Below, piece after piece: positions 15,301 through 21,362 of a stretch of 22,097 bases of DNA (within the stretch, counting starts at the first letter, position 1; each line of letters begins with the position of its first letter). The notes beneath the pieces were generated by a model that was not told the origin of the DNA, ran no database searches, and worked only from the letters and a program-made list of their open reading frames with translations. This DNA is from a virus. Made by a program: the position numbers and the translations under genes. The stretch is taken from the IMG/VR virus record IMGVR_UViG_3300022538_000422, positions 1 through 22,097 of that record; one strand, written 5' to 3'.

Positions 15301-16755
15301 CTAAAAAATTGTTACTGTTGGGATAAAAGTTGGTGGTGCTACCGCCTCATATTCAATGTGGAGCTGAGGGCACTTAGTAGTAGAGCCATCATAGGAATAT
15401 GCCCTTCGTCTTCTTTCAGCATCGTGAGCACTTCTGTCTTCATAGTCCTCCCAGAAGATAACTATATCTTGACCACTTGCCCACCCATCTCGGTCTACTA
15501 TTTCCTGAATAACCGAGACGATTGATGGACTATTATATTCAGTATTAAGAACCCACGAAGCTATATTATCCCAATCAACTCTAGCCGTTGTTCTGGCAGC
15601 CCAGCGGGTATCAAACGCTCCATAGTTATCAGTAAACACAGCAGCATCATCTACATCTTCAGCACTTATTCTACTATTTGTTCCAGTAACAGTACTAGCA
15701 GTTGAGCAGGTTAATATAAGATAGCCTACATTTATAGTTCCTTCTATAGCAACAGTCTGAAACCTCATCCCTGAACCATATTGATAGAAACTTGTACTAT
15801 AAACACCAGCAACACAATAACTTAGTGTTAAACTCCAACCAGATGTTGTCAAACGCCTATAGCAATCATCATCACTTGCTCCAACTATCTCATCAACATC
15901 GGTGTCAATAAATACAGGATAAATAGCACCTTGCAACCACTCGTAAGGAACTCTTATCTCAATGTAAAGGTTCTTTCCTGCCTTTCTCAAGGTGGCTATG
16001 GATTGCTCTAAATTATGTTCAGGACTGCTATCCCAATACTCCAAAGGCATAAAACCCCATAGAACCTCACTATCCTTCCTGAACTCAATTATCTTAAAGG
16101 TCTGCTTCTTTACCTTCTTATCCCAGAGTTCACCATCAACATAAATATCCACATCCTTTGACGGGTCAAATATCAGATTGAGCCTCAATACAGGATTACC
16201 ACCATCAAGGATATACTGCTCAGGGACAGGTAGTTTGTTAAGGTTCTCTATCTCTAGGATTTTAACCAGCCTAGTTGAAGTGCATCGCCACCTAAAGTCT
16301 ATGCCTTCACCATAAGCATCATTCCACCTGATAGTCCCTTGATGGCTTGGCATACCAACAGCAGGAAGCAAGGCAACTTCTGGATTGGTAATTACAGGAG
16401 TAACATCTTGAGGCATTGAGACCTGTTGTATCTGGTCAAGGTCATTAGTCCACTCCAAAGCCATAGGTTGAAACTGGACTGTCTCACCCTGTTTCTCAAA
16501 CTCTATAATTTGACCAGCAGTGAAGTCCTCTTTGACCCTGATATGGTAGCCAGCTTTGACCATCCCCCAGTCCCAAGGAGCAGCAATAGGTTCAAAGATG
16601 TTATCTATCTCTTTCCACTGTTCCTCTTCCCAATAGTGGATAGAGCCAATGGTAACATCAACGGCAAAGTGTCTAGGGTCAGCGGAATCCACCCGCTTCT
16701 TGCCATTCCTAGTTCTCTTATCAACCTGCTCTACCCAAGCTCCCTTAGCTGGCAT
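15301..16755 (-). CDS. beta-rich phage structural protein, possible fibre or surface-binding protein
   Basis: This 484-aa protein starts with ATG after GGAGAAATA. The N-terminal half (about 1-290) has many short strands (SIHYWEEEQWKEIDNIFEP; GYHIRVKEDF; TIRWNDAYGEGIDFRWRCTS). The C-terminal half, from about 300, looks like a jelly-roll or lectin-like domain, ending in SVIQEIVDRDGWASGQDIVI, then AERRRRAYSYDG and a final strand LHIEYEAV. I recall this C-terminal pattern in surface and viral proteins with carbohydrate-binding-like folds, so glycan or host-surface binding is inferred. It follows the tail-fibre-like gene by 9 nt, which supports a shared role. No enzyme motif was seen. Confidence 0.5.
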   Translation of the reverse strand: MPAKGAWVEQVDKRTRNGKKRVDSADPRHFAVDVTIGSIHYWEEEQWKEIDNIFEPIAAPWDWGMVKAGYHIRVKEDFTAGQIIEFEKQGETVQFQPMALEWTNDLDQIQQVSMPQDVTPVITNPEVALLPAVGMPSHQGTIRWNDAYGEGIDFRWRCTSTRLVKILEIENLNKLPVPEQYILDGGNPVLRLNLIFDPSKDVDIYVDGELWDKKVKKQTFKIIEFRKDSEVLWGFMPLEYWDSSPEHNLEQSIATLRKAGKNLYIEIRVPYEWLQGAIYPVFIDTDVDEIVGASDDDCYRRLTTSGWSLTLSYCVAGVYSTSFYQYGSGMRFQTVAIEGTINVGYLILTCSTASTVTGTNSRISAEDVDDAAVFTDNYGAFDTRWAARTTARVDWDNIASWVLNTEYNSPSIVSVIQEIVDRDGWASGQDIVIFWEDYEDRSAHDAERRRRAYSYDGSTTKCPQLHIEYEAVAPPTFIPTVTIF

Positions 16756-16764
16756 TATTTCTCC

Positions 16765-18030
16765 TTATGGTGTTTGAAATACCAGTATAACATCCAATCC
16801 CTTTGTTCCTGTCCCAGCTACATCCACATCTATTCTAATCCTATCACCAGTCGCCACATCATCATAGCTACCATTGATAACTGGAGGTGTGGCAGCGATG
16901 TAGGAATTTAGCTCATTCTCATCAATGGTCATTAGCGTGGAGAGCATATCTTGAGCACCACCCGCATAATCTAGGTTGTGCAACTGGACTGTAGGTGTTC
17001 CAGAACTAGATGCCGTATATACCGCTATATCAGCATCCACCAGGTTCATCCCATTCAAGTCGCTAGGTATAGTGATATAAGCCTTACCATCACCAGTTGC
17101 CACTGCGGTATCATTAGCAAGAACCTTGACATAGACTATCCTCTTCACAGCAGCATTTACATTGGTGGTGTCGGTAACATCCGCACCAGCTTCTATTGCA
17201 TCCAGTTTGCTGTGGTCGGCATCCAGAAATGCTTGTTCACCAGTATCAGGATATACAGTAGCTCCCGCCTCTATATTATCCAATTTGGTATGGTCAGCAT
17301 CAAGGAAAGCCTGCTCTCCTGTATCTGGATATACAGTAGCACCTGTTGCAATACCATCCAACTTACCCTTATCCGCTTTGCTTATAAGTCCATGGAGAGC
17401 ATCGGTAGCATCTAGGTCGGTGGTGTCATCAGGTGCGGTAAAATCATCCAACTTTACCGTCTTAGCTGCTGCAACTACCTCGGCATCCAAAACATGTTGG
17501 TCATCTGCTAGGAGACCACTCAGTCCTGCAACACTTATCTCATCAGTTCCAGCATTTTGATGGGATGCTTTATGAGCAGATGGTGTTCTACTATCACCAC
17601 TGCCATCCAAGGTAGCATCCGATACTTTAGCATTAAGGTTGGCTAGGGTATCCGCTGTATGAGCACCTAACAAATGGGCTTTAGGGGTGTGGTCTTGAAC
17701 CTCAGCTTTGGTAGAACCTTCCAGCTTCTCCGAATTATCTACAACACCATCCTCATCGGTATCATAGGTGGATTTGAGCATATCACCTGCACCAACTCCA
17801 GCTTCACTAAGCTCTATGACAGTTGGAGAACCTGCCTCCCAAGCAGCTTGGTGATAAGCTACATATACCTTGTTGGTAGCTTCATCCACATAGAGATTGA
17901 CTACCTTACATTTACCAGTTGTAGGAACGGATACAGGTATATCTTCTCCGACAACAGTTAGGAATCTGGTAATACCATCCTCAACTATGCGGATGTGGTC
18001 GCCAACTTTATCCACATTGGTTATGGTCAT
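16765..18030 (-). CDS. tail-fibre-like protein with 26-residue repeats
   Basis: The 421-aa product starts with ATG after AAGGTAATTT. A beta-rich N-terminus (DHIRIVEDGITRFLTVVGED) is followed by DMLKSTYDTDEDGVVDNSE (83-101), a calcium-loop-like segment often seen in phage fibres. A shaft with SHQNAGTDEISVAGLSGL comes next. Two near-identical 26-residue repeats lie at 224-249 and 250-275 (core GATVYPDTGEQAFLDADH). A beta-sandwich C-terminal domain follows (about 296-421; DDVATGDRIRIDVDVAG). Repeats with KLDGIxxGA are a common hallmark of phage tail fibres, which form trimers and bind host surfaces. The fibre call is good; the receptor cannot be told. Confidence 0.75.
   Translation of the reverse strand: MTITNVDKVGDHIRIVEDGITRFLTVVGEDIPVSVPTTGKCKVVNLYVDEATNKVYVAYHQAAWEAGSPTVIELSEAGVGAGDMLKSTYDTDEDGVVDNSEKLEGSTKAEVQDHTPKAHLLGAHTADTLANLNAKVSDATLDGSGDSRTPSAHKASHQNAGTDEISVAGLSGLLADDQHVLDAEVVAAAKTVKLDDFTAPDDTTDLDATDALHGLISKADKGKLDGIATGATVYPDTGEQAFLDADHTKLDNIEAGATVYPDTGEQAFLDADHSKLDAIEAGADVTDTTNVNAAVKRIVYVKVLANDTAVATGDGKAYITIPSDLNGMNLVDADIAVYTASSSGTPTVQLHNLDYAGGAQDMLSTLMTIDENELNSYIAATPPVINGSYDDVATGDRIRIDVDVAGTGTKGLDVILVFQTP
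17206..17361 (-). repeat. two tandem 78-bp coding repeats in the fibre gene
   Basis: The two units (17361-17284 and 17283-17206) encode nearly the same 26 residues (GATVYPDTGEQAFLDADH, then TKL or SKL). At DNA level they differ at many third codon positions, so the duplication is not recent or has diverged at silent sites. Unit number could change the shaft length. Confidence 0.8.
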
Positions 18031-18033
18031 AAA

Positions 18034-18216
18034 TTACCTTCTTCGTCTTGGAAGTCTCCTCAGCGTTGTGGCTAATCTAGCTCTCCTACCCCAAACACCA
18101 GGTTTCTTAGCCCATCTCCTAGCTAAAGTCGCAGTAGATACACCCATAGCTTTAGCTTTGGCTCGGAAAATCCCAGGTCGTTTAATAGCTCCTTTAATCC
18201 ATTTCCTCTTTGCCAT
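18034..18216 (-). CDS. small highly basic protein, possibly virion DNA-binding
   Basis: The 60-aa product is Arg/Lys-rich throughout (MAKRKWIKGAIKRPGIFRA; ending TLRRLPRRRR). A central segment (AMGVSTATLARRWAKKPG) resembles a short helix-turn-helix or helical pair. I recall similar short KWIKGAIKRPG-type phage proteins annotated as hypothetical. A role in binding packaged or injected DNA, or in capsid interior contact, is plausible from charge alone. AAGGAGG lies 6 nt upstream, inside the preceding coiled-coil ORF, whose end overlaps this start by 23 nt. Confidence 0.65.
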   Translation of the reverse strand: MAKRKWIKGAIKRPGIFRAKAKAMGVSTATLARRWAKKPGVWGRRARLATTLRRLPRRRR

Positions 18217-18352
18217 CCTCTACCTCCTTTATCCTGCTATATAGGAGCTTGACAAGTCTCCTTATTATATCAACCTCTTTTTCTACAATATCCAATCGGC
18301 TATGGATTTCATCAACGATATCCTCTAATTCTCTTGGTGTATCTCTGTCCAC
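18194..18352 (-). CDS. 52-aa coiled-coil peptide
   Basis: A short frame from GTG at 18352 (AGGA 9 nt upstream) to TAA at 18194 encodes a charged amphipathic helix (TPRELEDIVDEIHSRLDIVE, then VDIIRRLVKLLYSRIKEVE) with hydrophobic residues in heptad spacing. It contains the ribosome binding site of the next gene and overlaps it by 23 nt. The frame is open further upstream to about 18400, so a longer form from TTG or CTG is possible. The heptad pattern argues that it is translated. It may pair with the neighbouring XhlA/holin-like coiled-coil protein. Function unknown. Confidence 0.5.
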   Translation of the reverse strand: MDRDTPRELEDIVDEIHSRLDIVEKEVDIIRRLVKLLYSRIKEVEDGKEEMD

Positions 18353-18423
18353 GAAGTCCAATCCTGGATATTTGTGCTCTCCTGAGATTTCGCCTCCCAG
18401 CTATCCTTTGTTTAAGCGAAGCT

Positions 18424-18690
18424 CTAACCCCCTTTGCCATTTAACCACCAAACAATGTTATATATACCTGTACCAAGAACACCTAAACCAATCAGGATGC
18501 CAACTAACATCCAATAATTTTTAGATAACCTTTGCTGACGGCTATAAAGCCTACCTACATCAACCTTAAGCTGTTTGATTTCCCCAACCAAGCCTGTATC
18601 ATCGGTGTTAGGAACACCAAGGAGGATTGTCCGTAATTCTATAACTGTATCATGGGTAATTTGTATTAACTCTTTTTCCCCTTCATCCAT
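18424..18690 (-). CDS. XhlA/holin-like protein with coiled coil and one membrane segment
   Basis: The 88-aa product has an N-terminal acidic helical part (MDEGEKELIQITHDTVIEL), a coiled-coil-like middle (LVGEIKQLKVDVGRLYSRQQ) and one C-terminal membrane segment at about 60-82 (MLVGILIGLGVLGTGIYNIV), ending in a short KGG tail. Coiled coil plus a single C-terminal helix is the layout of XhlA-type haemolysin/holin helper proteins and of some virion membrane proteins. AGGGAG precedes the ATG. No endolysin is seen next to it, so a lysis role is inferred only. Confidence 0.55.
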   Translation of the reverse strand: MDEGEKELIQITHDTVIELRTILLGVPNTDDTGLVGEIKQLKVDVGRLYSRQQRLSKNYWMLVGILIGLGVLGTGIYNIVWWLNGKGG

Positions 18691-18694
18691 CCTT

Positions 18695-18809
18695 TTACTC
18701 CCTCTCCTTCAGGTGGGTATAGCCACAATCACGACATTTCCATAATACGATTCCTCCTAACATCAATATGTGCTATGACCATCGGCTTATGGCAGTGTGG
18801 GCACTCCAT
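18695..18809 (-). pseudogene. zinc-ribbon ORF split by a 1-nt frameshift
   Basis: An ATG at 18809, with AAAGG 9 nt upstream and inside the terS end, opens a frame reading MECPHCHKPMVIAHIDVRRN and then stops at 18729 after 26 codons. Shifting by one base near 18740 continues as WKCRDCGYTHLKERE and ends at 18695. Joined, the two halves give a textbook zinc ribbon with two CxxC pairs (CPHC and CRDC). The total span is 115 nt, one more than a multiple of three. Either a single base was inserted and the gene is dead, the sequence has an error, or frameshifting makes the full protein. No obvious slippery run is present. Confidence 0.6.
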
Positions 18810-19302
18810 CAGTTTCCGCCTTTATAATTAGTTCTCTCTTTTCTTCCCTTAGAGTAAAAGTCAGTTTGGTAAAGTCAAAAGGTTCTCCAGATTCTACCTC
18901 ACCTACTAGCTGTTTGATAAGCATTAGCTGTTGAGGAGTATAATGACCCCTTAGCTTTAGGAGATACTGGTGTTCCTGAGCAGATAGTGCTACACCTGTA
19001 ATAGCTTTGATAAGGACATCAAAATCCTTTTGTAGAACCATGTGGTAGTTGCGGGTAAATTCAATGTTTATGTATTCGGAGCTAAGCTGCTTCCTTGCTT
19101 CAACTAAACCTACAGTATCCAGTTCATTAAACTCTGGGTCTAGCTCCCTCCAACGCTTGACACTCCTTATGGAGCATTTAGCCAGGTTCATAGCTTCCCT
19201 CACGGAAAAGCCAGCTACCCTAAAGCCAAGATACTTTGACCTCTTGGTATCATCCTGGCAGAAGGGTATCATTACCTGGCTAATATTCTCGGCATCATTC
19301 AT
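18787..19302 (-). CDS. terS: probable terminase small subunit
   Basis: This 171-aa protein has a helix-turn-helix at about 24-58 (YLGFRVAGFSVREAMNLAKC, then SIRSVKRWRELDPEF), a form typical of phage terminase small subunits that recognise the packaging site. The middle (about 65-130) is helical and could oligomerise (VEARKQLSSEYINIEFTRNY; LSAQEHQYLLKLRGHY). The C-terminal part is charged. It is the first gene after a strong promoter (19320-19348), with AAGGA about 7 nt before the ATG, and opens the block that leads to terL and portal. TerL lies about 3.7 kb downstream, which is unusual. A transcription regulator with the same fold is the alternative. Confidence 0.65.
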   Translation of the reverse strand: MNDAENISQVMIPFCQDDTKRSKYLGFRVAGFSVREAMNLAKCSIRSVKRWRELDPEFNELDTVGLVEARKQLSSEYINIEFTRNYHMVLQKDFDVLIKAITGVALSAQEHQYLLKLRGHYTPQQLMLIKQLVGEVESGEPFDFTKLTFTLREEKRELIIKAETDGVPTLP

Positions 19303-19319
19303 TGCTATATCCTTGACCT

Positions 19320-19348
19320 ATTCTATCACATTTCTAGTATTATGTCAA
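19320..19348 (-). promoter_or_regulatory. sigma70 promoter for the terS-to-giant-protein block
   Basis: On the minus strand TTGACA (19348-19343) and TAGAAT (19325-19320) are separated by 17 nt, just upstream of terS. The -35 box lies in AGCTTGACATAATACT, shared with the scaffold promoter region, and includes the CTTkACATAA motif found at the right end. The opposing plus-strand promoter starts only about 40 nt away. Confidence 0.8.
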
Positions 19349-19389
19349 GCTGGCTTATATAGAGAATTATAATTAACATTAAATAAGTA

Positions 19390-19419
19390 TTGACAATTAG
19401 TATAGAAAGGTGATATAAT
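19390..19419 (+). promoter_or_regulatory. sigma70 promoter for the plus-strand small-gene cluster
   Basis: TTGACA (19390-19395) and TATAAT (19414-19419) are perfect consensus boxes 18 nt apart, facing away from the terS promoter. The -10 box overlaps the ATG of the first small ORF, so transcription from here would begin inside that ORF. Either a downstream start is used or the ORF needs another transcript. Confidence 0.7.
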
Positions 19420-19555
19420 GATAATTAGACTAATCTGGATGGTTTACACAGGTAGATTGATGCTAGGCAGGATTTATATGGATGCAAATACTTGGTATGT
19501 GGAATTATACACCAAGAAGTATTATGAGGAAATGTTCCTAATTAAGGAGGAATAA
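19418..19555 (+). CDS. 45-aa ORF at the head of the plus-strand cluster
   Basis: An ATG at 19418, with AAAGGTG 5 nt upstream, begins a short frame with a hydrophobic/aromatic half (MIIRLIWMVYTGRLMLGRIY) and an acidic end (EEMFLIKEE). The ATG overlaps the -10 box of the cluster promoter. If that promoter is the only one, translation could start at 19478 (AGGATTTAT before ATG), giving 25 aa. Its end carries the ribosome binding site of the next gene, so it may act mainly as a leader. No family recognised. Confidence 0.35.
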   Translation: MIIRLIWMVYTGRLMLGRIYMDANTWYVELYTKKYYEEMFLIKEE

Positions 19556-19756
19556 ATGGATAACCACCCATGTAAACCCTGTGATGAGGAAAAAGTTATA
19601 GGACAGTTTAAGCTCCAGTTGAATGGAGTATTCCAACCTTTTCATGGCTACGGACATGATGTGTATATACCTGAGTCTATAAACCAAATAGTAAGGTTGG
19701 CTTTGCAACTCCATGATAGACTTAGTGGTAAGGATATCCCGATAGGAGGCGGATAA
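19556..19756 (+). CDS. small protein of unknown function
   Basis: The 66-aa product begins MDNHPCKPCDEEKVIGQF. A CKPC pair lies near the start, but there is no second pair, so a metal site would need dimers or be absent. The middle has a strand-loop (NGVFQPFHGYGHDVYI) and a helix (SINQIVRLALQLHDRLSG). GGAGG lies 5 nt before the ATG, inside the preceding ORF, and the stop is followed at once by the next ATG. This packing is typical of a phage early or accessory cluster. I do not recognise the family. Confidence 0.55.
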   Translation: MDNHPCKPCDEEKVIGQFKLQLNGVFQPFHGYGHDVYIPESINQIVRLALQLHDRLSGKDIPIGGG

Positions 19757-19945
19757 ATGGAAAATGAAACGCTAAATATCCAAACACTCAGGAAAGCACT
19801 TCATCACCCCACCTATCCATTAAGCGGAGAACCCTTTGCAGTATTACATCCTCTTGCATGGGACAACCTTAAAGAGGCACTTGGCTGGACAGATACTCAA
19901 ATGGAGAGGTTATTCATAAAAGCTACTTACATAGAGGAGAAATAG
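19757..19945 (+). CDS. small protein of unknown function
   Basis: The 62-aa product starts MENETLNIQTLRKALHHP directly after the preceding stop, with AGGAGG just upstream. It has a Pro-rich middle (YPLSGEPFAVLHPLAWDN) and a C-terminal helix (QMERLFIKATYIEEK). No cysteine pairs or membrane segment are present. Its end contains the AGGAGAAAT site of the next gene. It may be a small adaptor or inhibitor protein, but nothing in the sequence fixes a function. Confidence 0.5.
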   Translation: MENETLNIQTLRKALHHPTYPLSGEPFAVLHPLAWDNLKEALGWTDTQMERLFIKATYIEEK

Positions 19946-19948
19946 ATA

Positions 19949-20392
19949 ATGGATATCTGGGTAACATGGTGCAAAAGAAAAGCTAGGTGTAGGTATTGTG
20001 AAAAGGATATAGAAGTAGCTACAGCTATGGTGGTTGGGAAGATATGGAGAAAAGGTAGCGACAATAGGAGATGGAATATCAAGCTATTCTGGCACCTCCA
20101 GTGTTGGGTGACCCAAGCTACGGAGTATTTGGTAGCCAACCCCTATATAGCTAGAGGATATAGAGGCAGACCTAAGCTGGAGCTATCTAAGGAGGATGCC
20201 AGAACCCGTTATTTGTTACTAAGGAGAAAAGCTGAGTTGGAACAAAGGAAGAGAAAGCTAAAGTGTGAATATCCTGATAGGTTATTGGCGGAAGCTAGAC
20301 TGGATGAGAAGCTAGTTGGGATAATGGAAGAAATAGCAAAGGTTGGTGGAATACCGAAGAAATGGCTAAAGACCCTTACGACAACTATATAG
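19949..20392 (+). CDS. protein with a PARP-finger-like CxxC...HxxC motif
   Basis: This 147-aa protein carries Cys14-x2-Cys17 and, 31 residues later, His49-x2-Cys52 (CRYC and HLQC), with basic and aromatic residues between (IWRKGSDNRRWNIKLFWH). This spacing matches the signature of PARP-type zinc fingers, which bind DNA nicks and ends. The rest is a highly charged helical part (KAELEQRKRKLKCEYPDRLL; LDEKLVGIMEEIAKVGG), including GYRGRPKLEL, an AT-hook-like RGRP core at about 70-73. Zinc and DNA binding are inferred. It is the largest gene of the cluster, and AGGAG lies just before its ATG. Confidence 0.6.
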   Translation: MDIWVTWCKRKARCRYCEKDIEVATAMVVGKIWRKGSDNRRWNIKLFWHLQCWVTQATEYLVANPYIARGYRGRPKLELSKEDARTRYLLLRRKAELEQRKRKLKCEYPDRLLAEARLDEKLVGIMEEIAKVGGIPKKWLKTLTTTI

Positions 20393-20625
20393 AAGGTGGG
20401 AGTTGGAGATGTAATAAATCTCCTACAGGTGCTCATCATTGGGTTGAGCTACCCAATACAAGCAAAGGCGGGAGAGCCATATTCCTTTGTCAGTGGTGCT
20501 ATGATGCAAAGGAACTTCCTGTGACCTATGAAGCTGGTTTGAGGTTTAATGGTAGACATGTCATTCCTATCTCCCTTAGAGGTAATAGCTTGATAAAGGA
20601 GGTGATGCCTTGTGAGTCATCCTAA
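20362..20625 (+). CDS. small Cys/His-rich protein, probable zinc-binding
   Basis: The 87-aa product begins MAKDPYDNYIEGGSWRCN. Cys17, His25/His26 and the pair Cys43-x2-Cys46 (CQWC) could bind one zinc. The ATG at 20362 lies inside the previous gene (31-nt overlap) and has only a weak ribosome binding site (GGTGG about 12 nt upstream). No better in-frame start was seen, so coupled translation is likely. Phages often carry such small zinc proteins as regulators or host-takeover factors, and here the role is unknown. Confidence 0.5.
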   Translation: MAKDPYDNYIEGGSWRCNKSPTGAHHWVELPNTSKGGRAIFLCQWCYDAKELPVTYEAGLRFNGRHVIPISLRGNSLIKEVMPCESS

Positions 20626-20707
20626 AATATTGGTAAATAGGGTGATAAAGAATAATGCGTAAGTGGGTGTAAGGGTGGGTTAAGGAGAAATATACAAGGA
20701 GGTTAAA

Positions 20708-20872
20708 ATGACTAAACAGGAAAAGATACTGGAAGAACTAGTCAAACTGCAAGAGTTATCAAAGGGTGATGCTGAGGTGGCGCATGGCAAGGCAGACGAC
20801 CTACTGCTTGAGTATATAAACGACAAGCAAATAACCGAGGCGTTTAAAAAGATTGAAAGGTGGTACGCTTAA
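20708..20872 (+). CDS. 54-aa acidic helical protein
   Basis: This frame has an ideal AAGGAGG site 5 nt before its ATG (20708) and a TAA that shares one base with the next ATG (TAATG at 20870-20874). The product is almost all helix (TKQEKILEELVKLQELSKGD; KADDLLLEYINDKQ) and ends with FKKIERWYA. I recall a similar ELLLEYI...KIxKWYA ending in small uncharacterised phage proteins. No membrane or metal site is seen. The same 15-nt start region (AAGGAGGTTAAAATG) occurs before the 38-aa gene at 21036. Confidence 0.65.
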   Translation: MTKQEKILEELVKLQELSKGDAEVAHGKADDLLLEYINDKQITEAFKKIERWYA

Positions 20873-21054
20873 TGACTAAGCAGGAAGAGATAGGGGAATG
20901 CGATATATGCCAATGTCTGCTCCACTATGAGTGGAACGAAATTGATAAAAAGCACAACTTACCACGCTGTCGTATAGAATTTAGAGATGGTAGTCAAGTA
21001 AAACATCCGTGTTTTGACTATGTAAGGAGGTTAAAATGCTGGAGCTGCCTATGA
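20872..21054 (+). CDS. 60-aa cysteine-rich protein
   Basis: I choose the ATG at 20872, which overlaps the preceding TAA by one base and has AAAGGTGG upstream, rather than the ATG at 20860. The product has six-plus cysteines: CDIC (10-13), Cys15, Cys33, Cys47 and CWSC (56-59), with histidines at 18, 28 and 45. Two zinc sites or one ribbon are possible. The N-terminus (MTKQEEI) nearly repeats that of the previous gene (MTKQEKI) at both protein and DNA level. Its end overlaps the 38-aa membrane gene by 19 nt. The family is not recognised. Confidence 0.6.
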   Translation: MTKQEEIGECDICQCLLHYEWNEIDKKHNLPRCRIEFRDGSQVKHPCFDYVRRLKCWSCL

Positions 21055-21152
21055 TACTCCTGACTATAGGAGGTTGGCTAGGTGTATTTGTCCTGGTGGC
21101 GTTGGTTTTTGCAGTCGTGTTCCTAATCCTTATATACCCAAGTAGAAGGTAG
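21036..21152 (+). CDS. 38-aa single-pass membrane peptide
   Basis: An AAGGAGG site lies 5 nt before the ATG at 21036, inside the preceding gene. The product (MLELPMILLTIGGWLGVFVL, then VALVFAVVFLILIY) is one long hydrophobic segment followed by PSRR, so a membrane helix with a basic tail is clear. It is the last gene of the plus cluster. Similar tiny phage membrane peptides act as holins, superinfection-exclusion or host-takeover factors, and which applies here cannot be told. Confidence 0.6.
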   Translation: MLELPMILLTIGGWLGVFVLVALVFAVVFLILIYPSRR

Positions 21153-21178
21153 GGCAGATTTGGTGTAGGAATAATTTG

Positions 21179-21228
21179 TGAGACCACAAAGGAGCAAAAG
21201 CTGGTGGAAATTAAAATCTGAGACCACA
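21179..21228 (+). repeat. 10-bp direct repeat TGAGACCACA, 40 bp apart
   Basis: TGAGACCACA occurs at 21179-21188 and again at 21219-21228 in the non-coding stretch after the plus-strand cluster. The spacing of 40 bp is close to four helical turns, so paired protein sites are possible, but two copies may also be chance. The 210 nt between 21153 and 21362 otherwise show only the motif at 21296 and the terminator. Confidence 0.35.
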
Positions 21229-21295
21229 TATAGGAAAAATAATATTCATCTCTAAAGGTAAGCACCCGTATGCCAATTCCCAGCTTGGGGAGCTA

Positions 21296-21312
21296 CTTTA
21301 CATAATGTTAAG
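21296..21312. promoter_or_regulatory. near-palindromic CTTTACATAATGTTAAG site
   Basis: CTTTACATAATGTTAAG pairs with itself except at one position per half. Its first ten bases are identical to the repeat unit at 22073 and to the site inside the scaffold promoter (5903-5912). It lies in non-coding sequence between the end of the plus cluster and the terminator, so it may bind the same regulator. Confidence 0.45.
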
Positions 21313-21318
21313 CAGGTG

Positions 21319-21352
21319 GGCAAAAAGAAAAGGGAGCTGACGACTAGCTCCC
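21319..21352 (-). terminator. intrinsic terminator of the last minus-strand gene
   Basis: On the minus strand GGGAGCT and AGCTCCC pair perfectly around a 7-nt loop and are followed by TTTTCTTTTT, a classic rho-independent terminator placed 10 nt after the stop at 21363. In the plus direction it is followed by TCTCTTT and may also stop the plus cluster. Confidence 0.85.
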
Positions 21353-21362
21353 TCTCTTTGGA

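Noticed and set aside
20612-20662. A 16-aa frame from GTG after GGAGG at 20600
   Set aside because: Too short to support; the GGAGG lies at the end of the preceding gene and the product shows no pattern. It might be a leader peptide.
20981-21265. Minus-strand 94-aa open frame over the end of the plus cluster
   Set aside because: It overlaps two plus-strand genes with ideal ribosome binding sites. It is Ser/Thr/Ile-rich without domain features and has no promoter.
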